Source: an uncultured Collinsella sp. (GTDB lineage Bacteria > Actinomycetota > Coriobacteriia > Coriobacteriales > Coriobacteriaceae). Taken from it: 7,251 nucleotides of DNA. The DNA lies in assembly GCA_937969105.1 (NCBI GenBank), contig CALBUZ010000059.1:1-7251 (forward strand). The letters are read 5' to 3'. This document shows, in pieces, positions 1-6,484 of the stretch; position 1 is the stretch's first letter, and each line of letters begins with the position of its first letter. A program made the translations under genes and the position numbers. The notes beneath the pieces were generated by a model. It did not search any database and had not been told where the DNA came from. It saw nothing but the letters and a program-made list of their open reading frames with translations.

Positions 1-35
1 GCCAAACCAGCTCAGAAGCTATATCGATACAGAAA
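1..35. other. Unassigned left edge, no gene
   Basis: These bases lie outside the inverted-repeat element that begins at 36. I see no start codon with a ribosome site, no tRNA fold and no promoter here. They do not match the reverse complement of the bases just beyond the right arm (from 189). The repeat is therefore bounded on both sides and is not simply a fold-back of the contig end. Confidence 0.5.
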
Positions 36-188
36 GGTCCCCGGCCCTGACCGGCCCAGCGGCCGTATATGAACTTTATCGCGAGTTCCGCACGAACAGG
101 AGGCCACTTAATGTGGCCTCCGTCGTGAGCAGGACTGTAGAGCAGGAAAGTTCATATACGGCCGCTGGGCCGGTCAGGGCCGGGGACC
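36..188. repeat. Perfect 42-bp inverted repeat around a 69-bp core
   Basis: Bases 36-77 are the exact reverse complement of bases 147-188, giving 42 pairs with no mismatch. Matching stops sharply at both ends (35 against 189, and 78 against 146). The outer half of each arm is very GC-rich and the inner part is AT-richer (around TATATGAACTTT). Each arm can also form a small hairpin of its own (CGGCC/GGCCG, 52-56 with 61-65, four-base loop). The core at 78-146 holds a second perfect hairpin and two copies of GAGCAGG (127-133 and 140-146). The element starts 12 bp past the tsaD stop, so it would lie in the 3' untranslated part of the operon mRNA. Read on the minus strand, the outer arm is followed only by TTTCTGT, a poor U-tract, so it is at best a weak intrinsic terminator. 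No clear target-site duplication flanks it and no recombinase or transposase is in the window. Possible identities are a small non-autonomous mobile element, an intergenic repeat family, an invertible segment, or an RNA 3' structure. Confidence 0.9.
99..121. repeat. Nested 9-bp stem-loop inside the core
   Basis: GGAGGCCAC (99-107) and GTGGCCTCC (113-121) pair perfectly around the loop TTAAT. The stem can be extended by CACGA (91-95) with TCGTG (123-127) and by C97-G122, leaving A96 and A98 bulged. Neither strand has a T-run after the stem, so this is not a classical intrinsic terminator. Together with the outer arms it would give a long two-tier hairpin in RNA, or a cruciform in DNA. Confidence 0.8.
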
Positions 189-200
189 ACACCCGTACGA

Positions 201-2585
201 CTACAGCGTCATGTTCGGATCGGCGTCGACGTCGAACGGCGAGATTTCTCCTCGGTCGAATTTACGGCGGGCGACCTCCGCGATCATGGCGGCGTTGTCG
301 GTGCATGCCGAGAGAGGCGGCACCGTCACGCGGATGCCCTGGCGCCCGAGCTTCTTGATCATCATCTCGCGCAGATGCGGATTAGCCGAGACGCCGCCGC
401 CGATGCAATATTCCTTGCATCCGGTGGCATGCAGCGCGTTCTTAGCCTTCTTGTACTGAACGTCAAAGACTGCGGCCTCAAACGAAGCCGCCAGGTCGGG
501 CAGATGAATCGTGCGCCCGGCCTTGGTCTCCTGCTCGATGTAGAGCGTCACCGCCGTCTTAAGGCCCGAAAGCGAGAATCGATAGTCTCCCCTACTATTG
601 AGCGCACGGGGGAAGTCAATCGCGCGGGGATTGCCCGTCTCGGCCAGTTTGGAAATGATGGGGCCGCCGGGATAGCCCAAACCCAGCGCCTTAGCCACCT
701 TGTCAAAGGCCTCACCCACGGCGTCGTCGAGCGTCTCGCCGAGCACCTCGTAGTCGCCCCACGCCTTGACGTGAACAAGCATGGTATGACCGCCCGAGAC
801 GAGCGTGAAGATAAACGGCGGCTTGAGATCGGGCTGCGCCAGCAGATTGGCGAACAGATGACCCTCCAGATGGTTGACGCACACGAGCGGTTTACCGGCG
901 GCATAGGCAAAGCCCTTGGCGAAGGCGACACCCACCACCAGAGCACCCACCAGGCCCGGACCCTGTGTCACGCCAACAGCGGCGAGTTCGCTCGGCGCGA
1001 TGGCTCCGCCCTCAAAACCAAGCGATGCCGCGGCATCCTCGAGCGCCGCGTCCACGACGCTCACGATAACCTCAACGTGCTTGCGCGAAGCGATCTCGGG
1101 CACTACGCCGCCAAAACGGGCATGAAAATCGATCTGCGTCGAAACCTGATTGGCCAGCATATTACCGTCCGCATCGATAATCGCCACAGCCGTCTCATCG
1201 CACGAGCTCTCGATGGCAAGCACCAGGCGGCGACGCTCAATTTCGGCGCGCTCCTCAACGGTGCGCTCGGGTGCAGGTAGCGGCCATACACGCCGCTCAG
1301 CCGCCGTCGGCTCGGGCGAAGCGTTGTCGACCGGGAGCACCAAGGGCAGCGGCGCCGTCATGACGATGGCATCTTTGCCAACACCGTAGTAACCGCGGCG
1401 ACGGCCAGCCTCGGTAAAGCCCAGAGCGTTATAAAGCGCGATCGCCCCCTCGTTACCGTCCTCGACCTCGAGCGAAGCCGTGGTGCAGCCGAGCATCTGG
1501 GCATCGTAGCTCACGTGCGACAGCAGCTTGCGGGCAATGCCCTCACGGCGATGTGCCGGGTCGACGGCGACATCCAGAATCTGTACATCACCGTCCACGA
1601 CCATACCGCCGGCAAGGCCCAGCAGCTTGCCATCGTCGTGTGCCACCCACCAGCTACGCGGCGCAGCGACATCCTCGCCCAGTTCGGACAAGAACATGCC
1701 CGGCGTCCACGCCTCGTGTCCGGCACCTTCAAAGCAGGCAGCCTCCAGCGCGCTCGCGCCCTCGGCATCCGCCGCGCCCATGGGACGGAACTGCAGATGA
1801 CGACCGGCGAGCTCATCGGCGACGCCCGTAATTTCGCTCTGCGCACTCTCGGCAAGACCAAGACGCTTGCGCTCGTTTTCCTCGGCATCCGAAAGGCGCG
1901 TGTAAATCGGCAGGACGCGGGCCGGATCGCCGTCACCCGCAGCGTGTGCGAGCAGCAACCCCTCGCCCGAAGGCCACCACAGGTCGCGCTCCACGCAGCG
2001 GGCGGTCTCGTCCTCACCCAGCAGCTTGCCATAGCGCACGAGACCATCACCGGTCAGCTGAACCTGGTCCCAGTCCGCCGCTTGGCGCCACTCATCGAGC
2101 GCCACGGCGGCCTTGACCACATGTTCGCGCTCAAATTGACGCTCGGGACCCTCATCGACCAGCATATACAGCGCCGGATATACCTCGCCGCGCATAGCAT
2201 CGGCCAAGATACCAAGCTTGCCGCGCACGCCAGCCTTCCACGCCGTCCAAGCGCAAGCGTCGAGCGTCGACACGCCCAGCAGCGGAACATTGGCACCGCG
2301 CGCGAGGCCCTTGGCAGTGGAGATGCCGATGCGCACACCCGTAAACGACCCCGGGCCGCGGCCGACCACGTAGCAACCAACATCGCTGCGATCCAGACCG
2401 GCTTGAGCCAGCACGCCATCAACAGTATTCACGAGCTCAACGTTGGCGTGACGGCGACACATATGGTCGCCACTCACGAGCTTCGTCTCGCCCGTCTGCC
2501 CATCAATCCAGCTTGCCGCGCAGGCAAGCATATCGGTCGAAGTATCGAGCGCCACCACCAGCGCGTAATCGTTATGCAAGCTCAT
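201..2585 (-). CDS. tsaD: TsaB-RimI-TsaD fusion: tRNA t6A37 threonylcarbamoyltransferase subunits plus protein N-acetyltransferase
   Basis: This 794-residue protein joins three proteins usually encoded separately. TsaB covers about residues 5-235, with ALDTST at 12-17, GRGPGSFTGVRIG at 75-87 and LADAMRGEVY near 127-136. A RimI-type GNAT domain covers about 263-412: the acetyl-CoA loop RREGIA is at 346-351, and E373 and Y385 (in ALYNALGF) match the RimI catalytic pair. A Pro/Glu/Arg-rich linker follows (about 413-453). TsaD covers about 454-794, with LAIESSCDETA at 456-466, HLEGH at 572-576, VSGGHTML at 596-603 and CTDNAAM from 761. H572, H576 and D763 correspond to the metal ligands, so the domain looks active. 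In the family, TsaD with TsaB and TsaE transfers threonylcarbamoyl to A37 of ANN-decoding tRNAs, and RimI acetylates the N-terminus of ribosomal protein S18. I chose ATG 2585, which has AAGG nine bases upstream and overlaps the end of tsaE by 14 bp. A TTG at 2603 would add six residues but has its nearest GGAG 13 bases away. Domain identities are very secure; the activity of the RimI domain in the fusion is inferred. Confidence 0.95.
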   Translation of the reverse strand: MSLHNDYALVVALDTSTDMLACAASWIDGQTGETKLVSGDHMCRRHANVELVNTVDGVLAQAGLDRSDVGCYVVGRGPGSFTGVRIGISTAKGLARGANVPLLGVSTLDACAWTAWKAGVRGKLGILADAMRGEVYPALYMLVDEGPERQFEREHVVKAAVALDEWRQAADWDQVQLTGDGLVRYGKLLGEDETARCVERDLWWPSGEGLLLAHAAGDGDPARVLPIYTRLSDAEENERKRLGLAESAQSEITGVADELAGRHLQFRPMGAADAEGASALEAACFEGAGHEAWTPGMFLSELGEDVAAPRSWWVAHDDGKLLGLAGGMVVDGDVQILDVAVDPAHRREGIARKLLSHVSYDAQMLGCTTASLEVEDGNEGAIALYNALGFTEAGRRRGYYGVGKDAIVMTAPLPLVLPVDNASPEPTAAERRVWPLPAPERTVEERAEIERRRLVLAIESSCDETAVAIIDADGNMLANQVSTQIDFHARFGGVVPEIASRKHVEVIVSVVDAALEDAAASLGFEGGAIAPSELAAVGVTQGPGLVGALVVGVAFAKGFAYAAGKPLVCVNHLEGHLFANLLAQPDLKPPFIFTLVSGGHTMLVHVKAWGDYEVLGETLDDAVGEAFDKVAKALGLGYPGGPIISKLAETGNPRAIDFPRALNSRGDYRFSLSGLKTAVTLYIEQETKAGRTIHLPDLAASFEAAVFDVQYKKAKNALHATGCKEYCIGGGVSANPHLREMMIKKLGRQGIRVTVPPLSACTDNAAMIAEVARRKFDRGEISPFDVDADPNMTL

Positions 2586-3078
2586 CTTGTACAGCCTTAT
2601 CAATCAAATCGGAAAGCTCCGCTGCGCGCTCGCCGTGCGCCTCGAGCGTTACCGTTCGCACGTCGCTATCGTTCTCATCACGCTTAAGCGTTACCGAAAG
2701 ATACTCGTCTGTAAGTTCGTCCTGGAACTGTTCGCCCCACTCCAGCAGACAGGCACCCTCATAGCCCAGTACATCGAAAATGCCCGTATCCTCGAGCTCG
2801 TAAGCATGCTCTAGACGGTACAGGTCAAAGTGAAACAGCGGAATACGCCCCTGGTCATGAACAGCCATGAGTGCGAATGTGGGGCTCGTGACCATATGGC
2901 CGTCGCCCAGACCACGCGAAACGCCCTTGGTAAAGTGGGTTTTGCCCACACCCAAGCCGCCGGTCAAGATCAGCACATCACCATCTTCCAGGCACGGCGC
3001 GACCAGCTCGCCAAAATGCTCCGTATCGGCAGAGCAAGCCGTTTTATAAATACCTACCCCCAGGCGTTCCAGGGACAT
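2572..3078 (-). CDS. tsaE: TsaE, tRNA threonylcarbamoyladenosine ATPase subunit
   Basis: This 168-residue P-loop protein is the ATPase partner of the TsaB-TsaD complex. In the family it binds the TsaBD dimer and its ATP hydrolysis is needed for repeated rounds of t6A formation. The Walker A loop GGLGVGKT is at 40-47. VTSPTFAL at 63-70 is the switch region, HFDLYRL at 83-89 carries the acidic metal-side residue D85, and LLEWGEQF at 111-118 is a typical TsaE motif. The length is normal for the family, with a slightly long acidic C-terminus. The ATG at 3078 has AAGGAG (3089-3084) five bases upstream. That site overlaps the second of two tandem TAA codons ending the glycosylase gene, which fits coupled translation. 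Its 3' end overlaps the fusion gene by 14 bp. Because TsaB and TsaD are one chain here, TsaE would be the only separate partner in that complex. Confidence 0.95.
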   Translation of the reverse strand: MSLERLGVGIYKTACSADTEHFGELVAPCLEDGDVLILTGGLGVGKTHFTKGVSRGLGDGHMVTSPTFALMAVHDQGRIPLFHFDLYRLEHAYELEDTGIFDVLGYEGACLLEWGEQFQDELTDEYLSVTLKRDENDSDVRTVTLEAHGERAAELSDLIDKAVQDELA

Positions 3079-3090
3079 ATATGCTCCTTA

Positions 3091-3711
3091 TTATTCCGAG
3101 GCACCCTCTGGCGCGGGATGCCGCTCCAGATAGTCGCCCAGCATCTTAAAGTCTTCCTCCAGCAGCTCCTGCCACGCCGGATTACGCAGCGCCGCCGCCG
3201 GATGGAACGTGGGCATCACCACAAAATGCCCCATCTGATGGAACCTGCCGCGCAGCTTGGTGATGCCAATCTCGGTCTTAAGCACAAAGTGCGTCGCGGG
3301 GTTACCGAGCGTCACGATGATATCGGGCCAAATGCTTCGAATCTGCTCACGCAAAAACGGCGAACAGGCCAGCACTTCCTCGGGCCGAGGATTGCGATTT
3401 CCCGGTGGGCGACACTTGAGCACGTTGGCAATGTAGACGTCTTCGCGCTTGAGGCCAGCCAGCGACAGAATGCCGTTGAGATCCTCGCCCGCCGCCCCCA
3501 CAAACGGTTCGCCTTGCAGATCCTCGTTACGCCCCGGCGCCTCACCGATAAACATTACGCGGGCGTGGGGGTTTCCCACGCCAAACACGATGTTATGGCG
3601 CGACTGATAGAGCTGGCAGAGATGACAGTCGCCTAGAACAGCCTCAATCTCCTCGAGCGCAACCTCGCGCGGCGCCTGGTGACTATGTCCGGGGATGTGC
3701 ATGACACCCAT
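3091..3711 (-). CDS. udg: Family 4 (Fe-S) uracil-DNA glycosylase
   Basis: This 206-residue protein should remove uracil from DNA as the first step of base excision repair. GEAPGRNEDLQGEPFVGAAG at 56-75 is the family 4 uracil-pocket and catalytic motif. HPAAALR at 170-176 is the second active-site motif and TLGNPA at 134-139 is also conserved. Four cysteines, C29 and C32 (CHLC), C100 (in NVLKCRPPGNR) and C116 (in ACSPFL), are placed as the ligands of the family's 4Fe-4S cluster. The length is usual for the family. The ATG at 3711 is chosen because TAGGAG, overlapping the alr stop codon, lies five bases upstream. An upstream TTG at 3759 would add 16 residues, overlap alr and have no good ribosome site. 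The gene ends with tandem TAA codons. It sits between alr and tsaE and is presumably co-transcribed with them, although its job is unrelated to either neighbour. Confidence 0.93.
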   Translation of the reverse strand: MGVMHIPGHSHQAPREVALEEIEAVLGDCHLCQLYQSRHNIVFGVGNPHARVMFIGEAPGRNEDLQGEPFVGAAGEDLNGILSLAGLKREDVYIANVLKCRPPGNRNPRPEEVLACSPFLREQIRSIWPDIIVTLGNPATHFVLKTEIGITKLRGRFHQMGHFVVMPTFHPAAALRNPAWQELLEEDFKMLGDYLERHPAPEGASE

Positions 3712-3716
3712 AGTGG

Positions 3717-3722
3717 CTCCTA
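3717..3722 (-). promoter_or_regulatory. Ribosome site of the glycosylase gene, overlapping the alr stop
   Basis: TAGGAG on the minus strand contains the alr stop TAG and a GGAG Shine-Dalgarno core, with five bases before ATG 3711. It fixes the start of the glycosylase and suggests that ribosomes finishing alr help initiate on the next gene. Confidence 0.75.
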
Positions 3723-4865
3723 CACGTAGACCTTGTCGAGACGCATGCCAAAGCCGCAAGCAACCTCGTAGTTAATCGTGCCACGCAGGCGCGCCATCTC
3801 ATCCATGGTGATCTCGGCATCACCGTCGCGGCCGACAATGATCATCTCGTCGCCATACTCGGCCTCGGGAATCTCATGCGCCGGATTGGACTGGATGGCG
3901 ACCATAAACTGGTCCATGCAGATGTTACCCACCTGACGCACACGTTCACCGCGATACAGCACGTCCATACGATTGGAGAGCGTACGCGAAAGACCGTCGG
4001 CATATCCAATCGGCAGCGTGCAAATCTGAACGCGTGTGCGCGGCACGCGATAGGTAAATCCGTAGCCCACGCCTTCGCCCATTGCAGGATGTGCCACACG
4101 CGTCACGCGCGCATGAACGCTCATGACAGGGTCCAGCTGCATCACGCGGCTGCTCAGCTCGCACGGCTGCAGGCCATATAGACCGATGCCGGCGCGAATC
4201 ATATCAAAATGCATCGAGGGATCGAGCATCGAGGACGGCGTATTGGCACAGTGCACGATACCGCACTCAAAGCCCGCGTCCTTAATGGCTTGAACGGCCT
4301 CGGTAAAGCGCTGGCACTGCAGCTTATAGTCCCAACCGCCAGGCTCATCGGCCGTTGCGAAGTGCGTAAAGACGCCATCACACTGGATACCGCGATGGAA
4401 GCTAATACCGCGAACAAAGTCGAGCACCTGCGTGTAGTGAACACCGATGCGGTTCATGCCCGTCTCGATGGCTAGATGGTACTTGCCAACCTTGCCTGCC
4501 GCGACAGCGCACTCGCCATAGGCAAGGGCGAAATCGGACGTATAGACCGAAGGCATAATGTCAAACTCAAGCAGTGTGGGGATAACCTCGATAGGCGGCT
4601 CGCTTAGGATGAGGATGGGTTTCGTGATCCCGCCCTGTCGAAGCTCAACACCCTCGTTGACCGTTGCCACCGCGAACATGTCAGCTCCGGCCGAGTACAT
4701 GATTTTGGCGCACTCGACGGCACCATGGCCATAGGCATCGGCCTTGACCACGCAGCACAGTCGCTGACGCGGATCGAGCAGGTTCTTGTAAGCCCTCGTG
4801 TTGCGGCGAAGCGCCCCTCGGTCAATCTCAACCCAGGACCAGCGCGTCAAATCGGCTTTATTCAT
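3720..4865 (-). CDS. alr: Alanine racemase
   Basis: This 381-residue PLP enzyme of fold type III should interconvert L- and D-alanine, supplying D-alanine for peptidoglycan. K41 in VVKADAYGHG (39-48) is the PLP Schiff-base lysine. Y268 in VGYGFTY matches the second catalytic base (Y265 of the Geobacillus enzyme). R224 in MIRAGIGLYG contacts the PLP ring nitrogen, R139 lies in TGMNRIG, and CMDQ at 316-319 and INYEV near 364-368 (Y366) line the substrate entrance. The length is normal. The position of the carbamylated lysine of the Geobacillus enzyme (K129, in HLKMDTGMGRLG) is alanine here (A132, in HLAIETGMNRIG). The ATG at 4865 is two bases after the nnr stop TAA. I see no strong Shine-Dalgarno close to it, so initiation probably depends on coupling. 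The next gene begins eight bases after the alr stop. Confidence 0.96.
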   Translation of the reverse strand: MNKADLTRWSWVEIDRGALRRNTRAYKNLLDPRQRLCCVVKADAYGHGAVECAKIMYSAGADMFAVATVNEGVELRQGGITKPILILSEPPIEVIPTLLEFDIMPSVYTSDFALAYGECAVAAGKVGKYHLAIETGMNRIGVHYTQVLDFVRGISFHRGIQCDGVFTHFATADEPGGWDYKLQCQRFTEAVQAIKDAGFECGIVHCANTPSSMLDPSMHFDMIRAGIGLYGLQPCELSSRVMQLDPVMSVHARVTRVAHPAMGEGVGYGFTYRVPRTRVQICTLPIGYADGLSRTLSNRMDVLYRGERVRQVGNICMDQFMVAIQSNPAHEIPEAEYGDEMIIVGRDGDAEITMDEMARLRGTINYEVACGFGMRLDKVYV

Positions 4866-4867
4866 GA

Positions 4868-6484
4868 TTAGTCATCCGACCCTTCGTCCATGATTCCCAG
4901 ATCATCGAGTGCATCCTTTGCCGCCAATTCCATGGCAGGACCGATCAAGTCGATCAGATCGGTCGCAATAACACTCTTCTCACCATACTCCGTCGCCGCG
5001 GCAAAACCCGCGTAACTGTGAAGCGCAACAGCATACGAATACAGCAGCTCCCAGCGATCCATCTCATCACGCATGGTAGCCAGTGTGCCAGCCAAAATGC
5101 CCGCAAGAACATCGCCCGAACCGGCAGTCGCCAACGACGCCGGACCCGAGAGCGGCAAAAGCACGCGCTCAACGCCACAGATAGCCGTCGTCGGCCCCTT
5201 GGCAATAACCACGAGATTGTCGGAGCCAGCAGCCCAGACAACCTTCTGCGCTGCCGCAATTGCAGTCCCCAGATCGTTAACCTCGTCACCGGCAACCAAG
5301 CGCGAAAGCTCGCGATAGTGCGGCGTCATGACGAGCGGCTGCTCGCGGCGGTACATCTCAGGGTTGCTATCGATACCGTCGATGGCAATCTTAGAAAGGC
5401 AGTTGAGCGCATCGGCATCAAGGATTAGCGGCACATCAAGCTCCAACAAGCCCGAAACCACCTGCATGGCGCCGGCAGACGTCGTCATGCCGGGACCGCA
5501 CAGTACGCAGCTGTACTTCTTTGCAATCTCGCACACGGTCATACGGGCAGCGGCACCAAAAGAGCCGCGGGAATCGGACGGAATAGCAAAAACAGGAATC
5601 GAGGGAAGTGCCATACGAATAAGATTGGCACACGCATCGGGCGTCGCGACAGCCACATAGCCGGCACCCGCACGGGCAGCAGACTTGGCAGCCATAATGG
5701 CAGCGCCAGGATACTGCGCCGAGCCGGCAACAATAAGGACGGAACCGCGAGAATACTTATCGATATTCGTGGGCAGCGGAGCAAAGAAATCCACCAGGTC
5801 ACCGGGCTCGACAATCTCGGCGGCATGGTCGACATCATCGATGACCTCATCAAGGCGATCATAGAGGCTACCGCACACCAGATCACCGGCGTATTCTGGG
5901 CCATCAGCGCTGTAGAGGCCAATCTTGGGAGTGATCATCGTGACGGTACGCTCGGCACGGATGCAGTCGTCGTCGACAACACCGGTCTCGGCATTCAGAC
6001 CCGAAGGAACATCGATGGACACCACATGGTCGGCACAGTCGTTAACCGTCGGAATCCAGATGGAAAACGGTGCACGCAGGTCACCGTGGAAACCGGTACC
6101 AAAAATAGCGTCAACAACAACGTCGGCCTTATCGATCAAAACCTCAAGCTCATCTCGTGAGGGACCGACGCACACATGTACGTCACGACCGGCGGTACGG
6201 CGGGCAACATGGCGAGCCAGAGCAGCAGGAATCTCATCCGGCTCAACCGGAGACACGATATCCACGTCAACGCCCTTATGACTCAAGATATCAGCCGCGA
6301 CCCAGCCGTCGCCACCGTTGTTGCCAAAACCGACCAGAACAAGGACGCGATCGGGATTGAGTTTTAGAATTTCAGTAGCAGCAAACTCACCCGCCAGTTC
6401 CATAAGCTCGGCCTTCGAAGTTCCTTCACGTTCGATAATATCCTCGAGACGAACGACTTCCTCGGTACTCAAAACCGGTTTCAT
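4868..6484 (-). CDS. nnr: Bifunctional NAD(P)H-hydrate repair enzyme (NnrE epimerase + NnrD dehydratase)
   Basis: This 538-residue fusion repairs hydrated NAD(P)H. The N-terminal YjeF_N half interconverts the R and S hydrates, and the C-terminal ribokinase-like half dehydrates the S form using ADP (or ATP in some homologues). The epimerase half covers about 1-220, with GFGNNGGDGWVAA at 52-64, DAIFGTGFHGDLR at 125-137 and IDVPSGLNAETG at 157-168. The dehydratase half covers about 228-520, with SRGSVLIVAGSAQYPGAA from 245, LCGPGM at 328-333, LDADALN at 355-361, MTPHYRELSRL at 386-396 and TAGSGDVLAGILAG at 453-466. D458 lies in the GSGD motif as the catalytic aspartate. The acidic tail (EGSDD) is not conserved in my recollection. 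The ATG at 6484 directly abuts the acpS stop TAG and has AGGAGC about five bases upstream, so the genes are coupled. The fused form is the common bacterial arrangement. Location next to acpS and alr is also common in Gram-positive genomes. Confidence 0.95.
   Translation of the reverse strand: MKPVLSTEEVVRLEDIIEREGTSKAELMELAGEFAATEILKLNPDRVLVLVGFGNNGGDGWVAADILSHKGVDVDIVSPVEPDEIPAALARHVARRTAGRDVHVCVGPSRDELEVLIDKADVVVDAIFGTGFHGDLRAPFSIWIPTVNDCADHVVSIDVPSGLNAETGVVDDDCIRAERTVTMITPKIGLYSADGPEYAGDLVCGSLYDRLDEVIDDVDHAAEIVEPGDLVDFFAPLPTNIDKYSRGSVLIVAGSAQYPGAAIMAAKSAARAGAGYVAVATPDACANLIRMALPSIPVFAIPSDSRGSFGAAARMTVCEIAKKYSCVLCGPGMTTSAGAMQVVSGLLELDVPLILDADALNCLSKIAIDGIDSNPEMYRREQPLVMTPHYRELSRLVAGDEVNDLGTAIAAAQKVVWAAGSDNLVVIAKGPTTAICGVERVLLPLSGPASLATAGSGDVLAGILAGTLATMRDEMDRWELLYSYAVALHSYAGFAAATEYGEKSVIATDLIDLIGPAMELAAKDALDDLGIMDEGSDD

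Noticed and set aside
36..188. Fold-back assembly or amplification artefact
   Set aside because: Such artefacts normally keep matching to the contig end. Here matching stops at 35/189, with unrelated sequence outside both arms. It is not excluded without reads.
36..188. Retron, integron attC site or CRISPR-like unit
   Set aside because: There is no reverse transcriptase, integrase or cas gene, no repeat-spacer periodicity, and the arms are perfectly paired, unlike attC sites with their extrahelical bases.
113..358. Short plus-strand frame crossing the right arm of the inverted repeat
   Set aside because: Its ATG lies in the loop/stem of the nested hairpin without a spaced ribosome site, the peptide is Arg-rich low-information sequence, and it runs into antisense tsaD.
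375..1280. 301-codon open frame on the plus strand
   Set aside because: It is antisense to the well-supported TsaD domain, and its composition (many R, H, Q) is typical of a shadow frame.
2586..2603. TTG at 2603 as start of the fusion gene
   Set aside because: Its nearest GGAG is 13 bases away. ATG 2585 has AAGG at nine bases and gives a normal TsaB N-terminus.
1515..2687. 390-codon open frame on the plus strand
   Set aside because: It lies wholly opposite the TsaB and RimI coding region, has no plausible ribosome site or recognisable domain, and is the kind of long antisense frame that GC-rich genes produce.
2830..3636. 268-codon open frame on the plus strand
   Set aside because: It runs opposite tsaE and the glycosylase, crosses their junction, and shows no family motif.
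3712..3759. TTG at 3759 as start of the glycosylase
   Set aside because: It would overlap the end of alr by 40 bases with no ribosome site, while ATG 3711 has an ideal TAGGAG five bases upstream.
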